A DNA stretch of 64,000 bases from contig CP154954.1 of NCBI GenBank assembly GCA_039621445.1, positions 38,773,816-38,837,815 of the forward strand. The letters run 5' to 3'. Numbering within the stretch: position 1 is the stretch's first letter; each line of letters begins with the position of its first letter. The notes under the pieces were generated by a model, which saw only the letters and a program-made list of their open reading frames with translations, did no database searches and was not told the DNA's origin. A program made the position numbers and the translations under genes. Shown in pieces: positions 19,999 to 30,669 of this stretch. Source of the DNA: Euglena gracilis. Taxonomy: Eukaryota > Euglenida > Euglenophyceae > Euglenales.

Positions 19999-21009
19999 CA
20001 TGCTTTTGCTTACTGACCGGGGGGAGGGGGGTGGGTGGGTGCTATAGGGTGCGGGGTGCCTGCCCCTGGCAGGCACACCCCCCAGGGGGGGGGTAAACCC
20101 CCCCAAAATAAGACCGGGGGTCCATTTCATGGGTCGGTTGCTGGAGAGCCCGAGGGGGGGGGGGTCTTGTTCATGGGCAGGGTCCATTTTATGGATTTTT
20201 GCTGGAAATTTTTTCGACACCCCAAAATGTCCAAAAATGCCTCTCCAAATACCAATTTTCGAAAAACTTGGCACTCGCGCCAGACAAATAGGAGAAAATA
20301 TGGTGAATTGTGTGAAAACAGTCCCAAAATGGCAGATTTGCCCCCCCAAATGTCCCATTTTTCAAAAATCCAGCGCTTCGCACCGGCAGGGGGGGTCTTA
20401 TTTATGGGGGGGTCCATTTCATGGATTTTTGCTCGGACTGACCGGGGGGGGGGGTGGTCTTATTTTGGGGGGTCTATTTTATTGGGGGGGGAATTACCAT
20501 GCCCCCCCCCCCCCCTAGTTAGTCACCCCCCCCTATTAGTCACCCTTGGGCCCCAGGCAAAAAAATTTTTTTCGAAGGGAAATATTTTTCTTTAAAAAAC
20601 GCCGAATTTGGCCATCGGATTTTTTTTGATGGTTGCCATCCATGAAAAGTGCCCTGGAATGCCCAAAAACAACCTTGAAACCCCCAAGAATTGGGGCAGG
20701 GGGGGCAAAATTTGGGTCTAAATTGACCCCCCCCCCCCCGAGTTAGTCCCCCCCCTATTAGTCACCCTTGGCCAAATTCCCCTCCCAAGGGGGTGACTAA
20801 CTAGGGGGGGGGGGCACGGAATTTTGGGGGGGGTTAGGGGTCCGGGGGGATTTTTCATTGAAAAAATGGGCTTGTCCGGACCCGCGGCGCCTTCGGCACC
20901 AGGGTCGGAGGGGGTTCCTGCTATGGGCAGGCACCCCCAAAACCCTGCCCCCCTGGGGGGGGGGCGGATCGGGTGCTGTGGGGTGGGCACCCGACAAAGC
21001 ACAAGCCTG
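19999..21009 (+). mobile_element. Family B element with inserted family D and TTAGTCACC sequence
   Basis: The left terminus CATGCTTTTGCTTACTGACC and the right terminus CCGACAAAGCACAAGCCTG are flanked by a perfect CATGCAAA duplication (19991-19998 and 21010-21017). The family B body stops near 20093 and resumes near 20830 (GGGGTCCGGGGGGATTTTTC). The ~730 bp between them hold a family D element and GTTAGTCACCCCCCCCTA-type repeats. Confidence 0.82.
20094..20498. mobile_element. Family D element (AAAATAAGACC type), nested
   Basis: It begins AAACCCCCCCAAAATAAGACC and ends with TCTTATTTTGGGG-type inverted motifs. It has a degenerate AGCGCTTCGCACCGG hairpin near 20372 and repeated GGTCCATTTYATGG motifs. 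It lies inside the family B element at 19999-21009. Confidence 0.6.
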
Positions 21010-21339
21010 CATGCAAATGTTGCCTTCAGAAAGACCCCCTCTGATTTGGCAGGGCCTGGGACCCCTGAAAGAAGCAGTTCTTTTGGTTTAAAAAAAGACA
21101 GCAAGAAAACTTCGGGGGGGGGCATGGCTTTGGCTGCCAGAAAGGTGGCCAAATGCATGGTTGGTGGGACCATGATGACAACAAACATGCACACCACACG
21201 GTTCGATTTCTGGCTCATTTGCAAAAAAAAGATAACCTGAATTGTGGATATTGTCTGAGAGCTCGTGGTTGTGTGGAATTACTGAGGCAGCCCTGGGCGG
21301 GGCAGGGGAGAAGGGCGAAGGGGAGAGGGGCGGGGAGAG

Positions 21340-22020
21340 CGGAGGGGAGGGTGAATTTTGGAGGGGGTGGGGGGAGGAGGGATTGCTGCCACCATGCAAT
21401 CGCTCCACAAGTCGGACAGAACTCATTAGAATGGCAAAACCGGCATCCTGGCGAGGAATGTGTGCAAATACACCCGGTTTTATCACCAAAAGTGTGCCCA
21501 AATCGCCCTTGTGGTTGTGTCATGGATTGCGCACATCATGGACATTTTCTCTGGTGGAGGTCTTTACAATTTGCATTGATTTACATCACAATCTGTGAGA
21601 TCCACCCAGGAGCAATTGTGTGGCTTGGGGCCGGCGGTCACCGGAGTGGGAGGGCGGGGAAGGGCGGCGCCGCCGGTGATCACCAGGTGATGCACCGGGG
21701 CGGCGGGGAGGGCGAATTTTGGAGGGGGGAGGAGGGATGGCTGCCGGCATGCAATTGCTCCAAAAGTAAGACAGAAACTCATTAAAATGAGGAATGGAAA
21801 TATCAGGTACACAATACACAACACCAGGTTCACAATGGTACACCAGGTTTTATCGCCAGAAAGTGTACCCAAATCCCTTGGTGGTTTTGTCATGGATTGC
21901 TCACAATATGGATATTTTCCCTGCTGGAGGTCTTCCAGTGAGAGATCCACCCCAGGAGCAATTGTATGGCTTGGCGGTCACCAGGTGATCGCCAGGCACT
22001 GGAGCACTGGGGCGCTGGGG
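21340..22020. repeat. Tandem duplication, ~360-bp offset
   Basis: The stretch from GGGTGAATTTTGGAGGGGG through CATGGATTGCGCACATC to GGAGCAATTGTGTGGCTT (21349-21630) recurs with substitutions at 21710-21980. Frames through it are open over 200 codons, but the two copies do not share a conserved frame, so I do not call a gene. Confidence 0.65.
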
Positions 22021-22173
22021 GGGACTGTGCCACTGTACCGGTAGCTGTGACAGAGAGGAGGAAGGGGAAACTCCCCAACGCGCCCTCCCGGCACTCCTCG
22101 CACCATGAAATTACCCAAATTGGGTGAAAATGGCCAAGAAATTCCGAATTTTGCCAATTAATGCAGCCTCCTC

Positions 22174-22305
22174 CAGGCTTTTGCTTACCAACCATGGGGG
22201 GGGGGGGTGCTACAGGTTGCCTGCCCCCAGCAGGCACACCCCTCGTCGTGCCTGCCCCTAGCCCCCCCCCCCCGTGGGGTGGGTTTCCGACTAAGCAAAA
22301 GTCTG
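22174..22305 (+). mobile_element. Family B element, internally deleted (132 bp)
   Basis: The termini are CAGGCTTTTGCTTACCAACC and CCGACTAAGCAAAAGTCTG. Only the first foldback and the right end remain. The flanks GCCTCCTC and GCCTTCAC agree at 6 of 8. Confidence 0.65.
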
Positions 22306-22665
22306 GCCTTCACGACCTTGAAGGAGAGAAGAATTTGATGGCACTGAATTGATGTGACCAACACTTAAACTTTTGACGCAAAAAAATGACCTATTTTCAG
22401 CCATTTTTTGGTCCGTTTTGATGCCATTTTCTGCCATTTTGCCCTTTTTTGCCCCCACGGACAATGATGGGGGGCAGATTGGTTCCTTGGGCAGCCTCGG
22501 CCCACATGGCCAATCTGGGGACAATCTGGCATCATTTTTGAACCAAAATGGCCAAATGTGGGAGTGGAAAAAATTTTCCTGGGGCAGAATGCCAAATTGG
22601 GGGAAAATGCAAAAACGGCCATTTTGGCAATTTGGCCTCACCACCCCCGGAATTGGTCGCCATTG

Positions 22666-22883
22666 CCCCCCCCCCCCGAGCAATAGCTCACTGTCACAGC
22701 ACTTTTTTTATGAGGACTTCCCAAAAAAGTGCTACAAAATCGCCGTTTTTGGGACGTTTTCAAAATCACTTTTTGGCAAATGTGCTTAAAATTGACCATT
22801 TTTTTGCGAACATCCAGAAAAAGTTGCTAAAAAAGACCCCTTTTGGGTTGCCCGAGGTCCGGGTATGGGAACAGCTCGGGGGG
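22666..22883 (+). mobile_element. Family O repeat, copy 1
   Basis: It starts CCCCCCGAGCAATAGCTC and ends GGGAACAGCTCGGGGGG, imperfect inverted termini. The interior (CAAATGTGCTTAAAATTGAC, GCGAACATCCA) matches 43297-43533. No target duplication is evident. Confidence 0.55.
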
Positions 22884-22916
22884 CACCAGGTCCCCCCCCC
22901 CCGAGCTGATCCCCCC

Positions 22917-23210
22917 CAGGCTTCTGCTTAAGGACCCCTGGGGGGGATACTGGCTGCCCAATCGACTTGACACTGGAAAAAATGGACTAGCTAGACCACC
23001 CCGGGGGAGGGGGGTCCGGGGGGTCCCCCAACTGGAAAAAAAATTTCCTCCGGCGCTGCGCGCCGAGGTGGAAATGAGGTTTTTAAAGGTTTTTGGCTGA
23101 TTTTGTTTCAAAAATTCCCAAATATGGCCAAAAACAGGCATTTTTGGCCGTTTATGGGGGTCCCAAAGAAATTTCGCCGGTCACTGAAAAAAAAAAATTC
23201 CACGAGCTAG
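22917..23210 (+). mobile_element. Family A element, 3' truncated
   Basis: It starts CAGGCTTCTGCTTAAGGACC and follows family A through the CCGGCGCTGCGCGCCG hairpin to about 23200. It then ends where the palindrome at 23211 begins. The segment AGAAATTTCGCCGGTCAC reappears after that palindrome at 23451, which suggests the palindrome inserted with a local duplication. Confidence 0.6.
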
Positions 23211-23436
23211 AAGGAGCCGCCACCCCAAATTTTTCTAAGTCGGAATTTTTAGGGTTATTGAAGGATTAGGGTTAGGTGCGCACATGGCCATTTTGCGCTA
23301 CATGGCCATGTTGCGCAACATGGCCATGTGGCGCAACATGGCCATGTAGCGCAAAATGGCCATGTGCGCACCTAACCCTACTCCTTCAATAACCCTAAAA
23401 ATTCCGACTTAGAAAAATTTGGGGTGGCGGCTCCTT
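23211..23436. mobile_element. 226-bp near-perfect palindromic element
   Basis: The arms begin AAGGAGCCGCCACCCC and mirror GGGGTGGCGGCTCCTT. The centre repeats ACATGGCCATGTTGCGC units. The arms contain GGGTTATTGAAGG(A)TTAGGGTTAGG and its complement. A second, diverged copy lies at 24361-24501. It is non-coding and would form a long hairpin. Confidence 0.75.
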
Positions 23437-23756
23437 AGCGAACAAGTACCAGAAATTTCGCCGGTCACCGAAGCCCCGTGGCCAATTCCTCCCCGACCCC
23501 CCCCCATTGGCCAATGGACGTCCTTTGGGACCCCCAATTAGCCAGTTGGGGGGGCAATTGGGGGGGTGAGGGTAATTGGCAGGTACAAAAACCTCCAAAA
23601 GCGTCCGTTTTTTGAACTTCGCCGGATGAGAAAAAGTCATGAACAATCCAACTGTGCACAAAAAATCAACCATTTTTGCATGGGTGAAAAATTAGGGGTC
23701 CTCAAGCCCCCCCCTTTTGGCTAATTGGCCAACAAATTCGCAACTCGACCACCACC

Positions 23757-23803
23757 CAACCCTAACCCTGACCCTGACCCTGACCCTAACCCTGGCCCAA
23801 CCC
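23757..23803. repeat. Telomere-like CCCTAA/CCCTGA tract
   Basis: About eight hexamer-like units (CCCAACCCTAACCCTGACCC ...) are degenerate and interstitial. They directly adjoin the TIR element that starts at 23813. Confidence 0.6.
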
Positions 23804-23812
23804 TGTTCCTTC

Positions 23813-24117
23813 GGTACTTGTCTGTTAGTCGATCCACGGCAAAACGACTCGATCCACACCCTTTCTTCCCCTATGCTTTGATGACGTCAAATATGCAGCT
23901 GATTTGGACCTTATGACGTCATCCCTGGGTCACACACTCAAGTATGACGTCATACGGTCATCATTTTGCTTGTGTATGACGTCACATGGTCAAATTATGA
24001 CGTCACACATCCTGTTTTGCACTGAAAGTGGTCATTCCTATTGAATAGGGTTGAATAGGGTGTGGATCGACTAACAGACTTGATGCACTGCCGTGGATCG
24101 ACTAACAGACAAGTACC
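23813..24117. mobile_element. Family X MITE, 305 bp, 29-bp perfect TIRs
   Basis: It begins GGTACTTGTCTGTTAGTCGA and ends with the exact complement; the match extends over 29 bases. It is flanked by a perfect 8-bp duplication GTTCCTTC (23805-23812 and 24118-24125). A second inverted GATCCACACCC motif lies just inside both ends. It encodes nothing. Five TGACGTCA octamers lie within it. Confidence 0.92.
23882..24005. promoter_or_regulatory. Cluster of five TGACGTCA (CRE-like) octamers
   Basis: Exact TGACGTCA occurs at 23882, 23914, 23945, 23977 and 23998, spaced 21-32 bp. In animals, fungi and plants this palindrome is bound by bZIP factors. Here all copies sit in the middle of a MITE, and some have extended symmetry (GTATGACGTCATAC). 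Confidence 0.6.
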
Positions 24118-24360
24118 GTTCCTTCAAGAGTCGTTTGGGGGGGTGAAGGTCGAGGAGCGAACAAGAACCCCAGTATTTTGTGTTGTTTGAGGTGGAGGGG
24201 GGGAGGGGACAACCCCCCCCCCTGTGAGGAGGCTGTGGGCCGACTAAGTTCACATTCAAACACTTCACCCAACTTGACACCATTATTTGCACAGAAAACA
24301 GCCCGAATTGAGGCCTGGGTGGTGGCGGAGGGGGGGGTTTCTGGGTCTCCTTCGTCAAAA

Positions 24361-24501
24361 GACCGCCACCGAAATTTTTCTGTGTCGGATTTTATTGAAG
24401 GAGTAGGGTCAGGTGTGCAAATGGTTAGGTCGCGCAAAATGGCCATGGCCATTTGCGCACCTAACCCTACTCCTTCAATAACCCTAAAAATTGTGGCGGT
24501 C
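24361..24501. mobile_element. Second palindromic element, related to 23211-23436
   Basis: The ends are GACCGCCAC and GTGGCGGTC. The arms contain ATTGAAGGAGTAGGG and its complement, and GCGCAAAATGGCCATGGCC at the centre. It is shorter and more diverged than the copy at 23211. Confidence 0.65.
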
Positions 24502-24584
24502 GTATAATGGAGGAGACGTTTTCTGGCCCTAATACACAGAACATATTCTTCGTTTGTAAAGGACTTGCATGCAATCCTTGTCAA

Positions 24585-25705
24585 TCAGTGGTGACCCTGG
24601 GGGGGTCCTCCAAACATTGAGTGGAAAATGCCAAGTTTACACACCAAATTTGGCATTTTCCACTCAATGCTTGGAGGGATGCCTCCCAGGGTCCAGGGGG
24701 GTGCCAGGACTTGGCGGGTACCCCGAAAACAGGGGGGGAAAAGCCAAAATCCAGCCGGGATGGCATTTCTTTTCAGCTTTTCTTTTGTGGTGATGAAAAC
24801 GAACCAAAAATGCAATTTTGGCCTTTTCTGAGCCACTGGGCACCAGCACGGCTTCCCAAATTACTCCAGACTTTGTCCACCGAAAGGTCAGCTGGGTTTT
24901 TTTTTGAAGCAGCATGATTTCTGAAAAGCACAAAACCTACCATCAACTGTGCACCCGATGCAGCTCACAGAACGTTTGGAACTGGGCGAAGTGCAGGTTT
25001 CCGCTCAACTGTTTGCTGATTGCCACTGAGCCAATCGACGCCTCACTTCGACCACCTTTGCTGCATTGCCACTGATTTCTCCACACTGCCACTGCCTGCA
25101 CTGCACTGCTGGGCCAAGTGCAATTGTCGTCAAGTGAACAAGTCCACTTTATGCTTCCCTCTGTCACTCAAAACTTCCAGTGGCCACCAAAGTCACTGCG
25201 GTCTTTGACATATCCTCATATAAAACAAACCATGAACAATGAATTGCAAGGGGGATTTCCTCGGCCTTGACTCACTTCAGGACAATTGCAAGCCCTGGCA
25301 GTGAAATGCAAGCAGTGGCAGTGGAAGTTGGCTGTGCAGTGCAATGAAGGCATTCTTGCCATCAAGTGAGGCAAGTCCCATGTGCACCTCATCAAACAAG
25401 CCAATGGTGAAACTGGTGGTCTGCTGCTGAAACCCAATCACCAAAGTGCAAGTGCCATGATGCAACTGGCAGCTGGCAGCAGAGTCAACCGCCATTGACT
25501 CTCTGACAGCAGTGCAGTGCAGTGCAGTGCAGTGCACCTCTTCAATCAAGCAAATGGCGAAACTTCTGAGGTCTGCTGCTGAAACAGAATCGCCAAGTGC
25601 CAAATGATGCAAATGATCCAATTGTCAGCTGTCAGCAGAGTCAACTGCCGTTGACTCTCTGACAGCTCAATCGAGACGTTTTTTGGGAAACCTGCATTCA
25701 ACCTT
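24585..25705. other. Low-copy spacer with short inverted and tandem repeats
   Basis: A ~45-bp inverted repeat (GTGGAAAATGCCAAGTTTAC and complement) lies at 24619-24668. A ~155-bp tandem duplication covers 25385-25665, each unit ending in a CAGAGTCAAC ... GTTGACTCT hairpin. A (GTGCA)n tract lies at 25509-25537. I see no supported exon. Confidence 0.5.
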
Positions 25706-25707
25706 CA

Positions 25708-25923
25708 GTGGCCAAACGTTCCATGATCTGGAGCCCAATGCAGGATGATCAGGAACCTGGATTTATGACGAGGTTTAAGAAGAACAAGCATCATAAAACC
25801 TTACAGCGGGAGAAAATTTTCGTGTTGATCACAAAACATGTGGAAAATGAACTCGGAAAAACAGGCGAACTTCTGCATCAGTGCACACCAGCAGTGATCC
25901 CGAAATCCACAGCAAACCAATAA
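25708..25923 (+). CDS. Small open frame, 71 codons, unknown
   Basis: The frame has an ATG, a coding-like mix of charged residues (MTRFKKNKHHKTLQREKIF, then VLITKHVENELGKTGEL) and a TAA stop. It lies in low-copy DNA between repeats, which favours it over repeat frames. There is no recognisable domain and no clear splice border. It may be a single-exon gene, a terminal exon or chance. Confidence 0.25.
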   Translation: MAKRSMIWSPMQDDQEPGFMTRFKKNKHHKTLQREKIFVLITKHVENELGKTGELLHQCTPAVIPKSTANQ

Positions 25924-26247
25924 TGATAACTGTTTTTGAATTCATTGCTTGAATTCTGTTCGCGCAGGCAAACGTGGGGAGCCAGGGCAGCCAGGGCAGC
26001 AAGACAAGGGATTCCCCCCCCCCCCCGGTCAGCCGACCTCCTCGCCACGGCATGCCGAACCATACCAACGAATTTCTTGCGAAATTCCTTGCGAAATTCC
26101 AGCTTCACGGGGGTGGACCCCCCTGGGGAACTGACCCCCTCGGCACGGCAAAATGGGCACCCCCCCTCCTGGTGGCCGGGGGTCCTCGTCAGACGTCAGG
26201 CGCGGCGAACCTCCCTCGACGACAAAAAGAACCACCTACCTACTACC

Positions 26248-28328
26248 GACTGGTCGGCCGACAAGTCGGCTGACCAATTGGTGGGGGGTGGGGGGTCGTG
26301 GGTAGTCGGCCGACTTGTCGGCCGACTCTCCACTCTAATGTACTAACGGGTCAAAAACCGCCGACTCTTAAGCCCCCCTGGAAAATTTTTTGTCCAAATC
26401 ATCTCAACACCAGTCAAAACCCTCCCAAATGGCTCCAAAACCCCCCAATCAGGGGGTGAATATGCAAAAAATTGGGGGAAATATCCATTTTGGGCCACTT
26501 TTGGCAAAATAACACCTCTCCCCATTGGATTTTCAATAAAGCAAAATTTGCACAAAAAGGACTTATCCCTCCAACTATATTGCTAAAATAGAAGGGATTT
26601 TGTTATTTGAGGGGGGGGGTGCGGGGGGAGCCAAAAAACGACTTAGCCCCCGAGTACGTTGCCAACATAGAAGGAGAGAGCCACAAAAACGACTTTGCCC
26701 CCGAGTGTGTTGCCAACGCAGAAGGGATTTTGTTATTTGAGGCTCGGATGGGGGTGAGGGGGAGTTTTCTGCCTCTCGTGATGCAGAATGCTTGCATTTC
26801 TAATGGATTTTCATGTAATCCCTGTTTCATCATTGGTTTTTTTACCCCTCCAGATCCCCATCAAGGGCCCACCGACCTCCACCGACCAAAGATTTCCATC
26901 TGGGGGTGTTTATTTGGGGGGTGATTTGGGCCGGCCACAGACCATTTTTATGACCACCGATTAGCCACCGATTGGTTTGCATCTCCACTGCCAACCCCCA
27001 CTCAAAAATCGGCCAAAAACTGGCCGATTTTCGGCTCGGGTGGGGGTGGATGGGGGGAGTTTTCTGCCTCTCGTGATGCAGAATGCTTGCATTTCTAAAG
27101 GATTTTCATGTAATCCCTGTTTCATCATTGGTTTTTTACCCCTCCGGACCCCCATCAAGGGCCCACCGACCCCCACCCCAAAGATTTCCGTCTGGGGGTG
27201 TTTAACGTGACCCCCCCCCCCCCGGAGCGTTTTGACCCCCCTGGCGTCAATTAGGGTGGGGGTGACAATGAGGGGGGGGTTACTCAATTCATAGTGGGCA
27301 CGCCTGTTTTTTTTTACGTTGTTTTTTTTGTTTTTTTTATTTCTAACAATGTTTTTTTTAAAAAAAAACAAAAAAAACGCCCACTAGCTTTCTCAAAGCC
27401 AAATTTTCGACCCCCCCCCTTATTTGACCCCCCCTTTATTTGAGCATTTGGGGGGTCCTCAAGCCCCTGGGTGTGCTCAAATAAGGGGAGGGGGGGGGTG
27501 GTAAGTGTCTTACCCCTAAATAACGTGACCCCCCCCTATTTGTCACCCCCCCCTAATAGTCGCCCCCCCCATTGGGGGGGGGCGACAATTAGGGGGGGGG
27601 TTACCCATGGACCCATGTACATGTGGGGTAAATTGAGTCATAGTGGGCATTTTTTTTGTTTTTTTTAAAAAAAACAAAACAACGTGTTTTTTTTAAAAAA
27701 ACACTAAAAAAAACAAAAGGGACATTTCATTGAGAAAACTCGTTATGAAACACCCAAACCATACTTTGAATCCTACTCAGTTCAAAAAAGTGCCAAAAAT
27801 GGTCGAAAACATCCAAAAAAGCAGAAAAAATGCAATTTTATTACTTTTTCCATTTTTTTATGGGAGATAGTTTTTGACAAGACTGACCCAGAAGTTGCAA
27901 AAATGACCGAAAATACGCATTCAAAAATTTTTCTTTGCAAAACCTAGGACAAAAAAATTTTGTCGCCTTCGGTGCCTGGAAAAAAAATTTTCCCCAGACC
28001 CAAATGCTCAATTAAGGGGGGGGTCAAATAAGGGGAGGGGGGGTGGTATTTGGACCCATCCGGACCATTTCCGGGTGATTTGGGCACGGACCATTTTTAT
28101 GACCACCGACTAGCCACAGACTAGTTTGCATTGGATTTTCTTCAGGGGGAGGGGGCTTAAAAGTCGGCGGTTTGGACCAGTTAGCACATTAGAGTTGGTA
28201 GTCGGCCGACCAGTCGGCCGACTGCCCACTTGGTCGGCCGACTAGGCCTGGTCGGTAACCAGTCGGAGAGGGGGTGGGGGGGGGGGGGAGTTGGGTAGTC
28301 GGCCGACTTGTCGGCTGACCACCCCCTC
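26248..28328. mobile_element. Family F large foldback element, ~2.1 kb
   Basis: The ends carry inverted GTAGTCGGCCGACTTGTCGG blocks followed by the inverted pair TAATGTACTAACGGGTCAAA and GCCGACTCTTAAGCC. Inside are one to two units of the CGACTTAGCCCCCGAGTA repeat (from about 26635) and a ~300-bp segment present twice (GTTTTCTGCCTCTCGTGATG at 26763 and again at 27059). AACGTGACCCCCC repeats are also present. No transposase is seen. A shorter relative lies at 32163-33617. Confidence 0.7.
27524..27605. repeat. AACGTGACC-bounded C-run repeat (family M)
   Basis: It starts AACGTGACCCCCCCCTATTT and has alternating TTGTCACCCCC and TAATAGTCGCCCC motifs that fold back on GGGGCGACAATTAGGGG. Relatives occur at 29766, 36150, 38346, 43085 and 52884. 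Confidence 0.55.
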
Positions 28329-28339
28329 CCAGCCTACCG

Positions 28340-29275
28340 TTTGGCACCGCTGCACAAGGCCTCCCGTTCTTTGGACAAATAAGGTGTTCACCAACTCTAC
28401 GTGTGCAACATGGTACAATCAACGTTTGAATTTTTCATCGGCTGCCAAAGATGCTCCAACCTTCAACAAAGCAAACAAACAAAGCCCCAACCTTCGGCCA
28501 AAGGACACTCCCAGCATCAATCTCCGACCACTGATCTCCAATGTCACGCCACTTTGCATTTCATCAAATTCCGGCGATCGCGAGGGAATTTCTGGCTGTG
28601 TCAATTGTGCAAGTATAAAATCACCCCTCGATCGAAAGCTCTTTGCATCAGACGACTGGCGATCACCACCAATTTCAGCCACGTCGCCTGGAGCTCTTAT
28701 TTTCTGTCACTGGGGAACCCCCCCAAGGCCCTCAAGTCGTTGATTCGAAGAGGAAAAACGTTTCTGTAGGGTTTATGCAGCATCTTAAACCAAAAATCAC
28801 TGAAAATTGCGACAAATTTCGACTCAGATTCTGGCCGATCCAACCAGCGCGAGCGTCTCTCGGGCTGCGTGCAACGTTAGGGTACCAAGTTACCCCTCGA
28901 TCGAAAGCTCTTTCAAGCTCTTTCTCTTTTCAACAGACGACCAGCGGTGCTCAGATCTTTCCACGCTGCACGGTACTCTATTTCCAAATCTGGGCCAATT
29001 TTCACCAAATTTGGATATCCACCCTAGTGGTCCCCAGCAACGCCGTTCCAGCCTCATGCATCCTCCGCCCCCAGGGGAGGAGGTCCAACGGAATTCCCCC
29101 CCCGCAACTGCCAAATATTTTGATGGTAGCTCCAATCACCTTGTCCAAAAGTTTCAATTACCTTGTCCAAAAGCTTCAAATAACTTTGTCCAAAAGTTTT
29201 AATTTCTTTGTCCAGAAGTTTCAACAATTTTGTCCAAAAGTTTCAATTATTTGTCCGAAAGTTTCAACATCTCTG
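28340..29275. other. Low-copy stretch, no gene called
   Basis: Open frames of 120-220 codons exist, but two segments (ACCCCTCGATCGAAAGCTCTT at 28622 and 28892) belong to a dispersed repeat also seen at 51100 and 51400. The segment CCAACCTTCGGCCAAAGGAC recurs at 36115. I see no splice-consistent coding frame. Confidence 0.4.
29138..29275. repeat. TTTGTCCAAAAGTTTCAAT minisatellite, locus 1
   Basis: Six or so units of ~21 bp with the core TTGTCCAAAAGTTTCAA. The same array occurs at 35955-36060. In both loci a CGCCGG motif repeat follows. Confidence 0.75.
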
Positions 29276-29765
29276 GGTCCCGGCTGTAAAACGCCGGTTT
29301 AAGAAAAGGGGTGGTGGACAACGGGTTCACGGCAGAACCGGTGTCCGCCACCCCTTTTCTGATATATTGGAGGTATTTGAAGCGGATTGGTCCAAAAAGT
29401 CCGAAATTTGACCCAGGCCAAAAAACCTCCAAGATTGCCAAAAAAAATGACCAGAAAATGGTTTTCCATGTCCATGTGTTAAGCCGGCGTTTGAGACGCC
29501 GGGCTCAGGACAGAACCCGCGTCCCTGGAGACAAGGCACAGGGGGGGGAGGCGGGGACCGAGGGGGGGGGTTGGAAGCGGTACAGGGGGGGGGAGGGGGG
29601 GTCCCCAGAAAATCACAACTGTACTGCCTACCCCCGAGACAGTTGCGACATTTTTCGTCCAATTGAGGTTGGCAATGATGGATTTTGCGAAATTCAGATT
29701 CATTTTGCAAAACATTTGTGTCTTGTAAAAAGAGTGGTAGCCAGTATTTTCACTTTAAACACTTA

Positions 29766-30012
29766 ACGTGACCCCCCCTTATTTGTCCCCCCCCCCCCTA
29801 ATTGGCCAGAGCCCAGGTGGCCAATTAGGGGGGGGGTCTCATTTCAAGGCTTATTCGGGTGTTTTTCGGGGGTTCGCGATTATGAAGGACGGGGTCCAGA
29901 TGGCCAATTGGGGGGGGGGTTAGGGGTAACCCTCCCCCTAATTGTCCCCCCCCCCTAATTGGCCAGAAGGGGGGTCCGGGCCGCCCGGAGGGCGGCCAAA
30001 TAGGGGGGGAGG
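29766..30012. repeat. Family M C-run repeats
   Basis: AACGTGACCCCCCCTTATTT is followed by alternating TAATTGGCCAG and C-run motifs and inverted G-run motifs. A GGGTCCGGGCCGCCCGGAGG foldback is shared with 36415-36445. Confidence 0.5.
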
Positions 30013-30193
30013 GGTTGGTAGTAGAAACGCAGGAAGCAGCTTCAATCACTCCCCCTTGGCACACCATGCGGAATTGAGCCAGGGTTGACGTTTTTTTGTT
30101 TTTCAACAAAAAAACGAGTGTATGAGTCGGGGGGGGGGGGTCGCGGGGGGAACGTGGAAGTTTTGACGGGTCTCACGTCAGGGTTGGTTGTTT

Positions 30194-30460
30194 TAAAACG
30201 GGTCGTTTTAAACAGGTCGTTTAATTCAGTAAAAAACAGTCGAGCCCCTGCGCCGTATAAAACCGCCGGCATTCGTCTTGAATGACACGCATTCAAATTG
30301 CAGAATGGTAGGCTTTGATGCACGAGAAGGAACGTGTCTTTGGCCCTTGCGACGTCCACGCTGCACAGCCAACCGTCAAAAATTATCACACGAACTGTAT
30401 GGACCAAAACTGAAATCCCCGGTTCACTCGGAGGAACTGGACATTTTTTTTTTAGTATGA
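30194..30460. other. Low-copy segment, coding-like on either strand
   Basis: The plus strand has a 51-codon ATG frame (30305-30460; MVGFDAREGTCL ... KLSHELYGPKLK). The minus strand reads VRVIIFDGWLCSVDVARAKD in a frame open from 30407. Neither shows splice borders or a known domain. I cannot tell which is real, if either. Confidence 0.2.
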
Positions 30461-30669
30461 GGTCTTTCTTTTTCAGGCGTTAATTTCCTGTCGAAATTAT
30501 TGCCTTGCGCAGTTTTTCTGTACAGCCCCCGGGATCCCAAAAAGACAAAAAGTGGAAATTCTCTTTTGAAAAACGGGTTGGCGTAGCACATGATGGTTGC
30601 AAAACATTTCATCTGTTCCAGCAGTGTTCATGACACTCGGGAAAGTCACTGGGACAAAATGCTGCAACA

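Noticed and set aside
21153-21785. 210-codon plus-strand frame
   Set aside because: It spans a ~360-bp tandem duplication. The two copies do not keep the same frame.
23757-23803. A true chromosome end
   Set aside because: The tract is short, degenerate and internal, with ordinary sequence on both sides.
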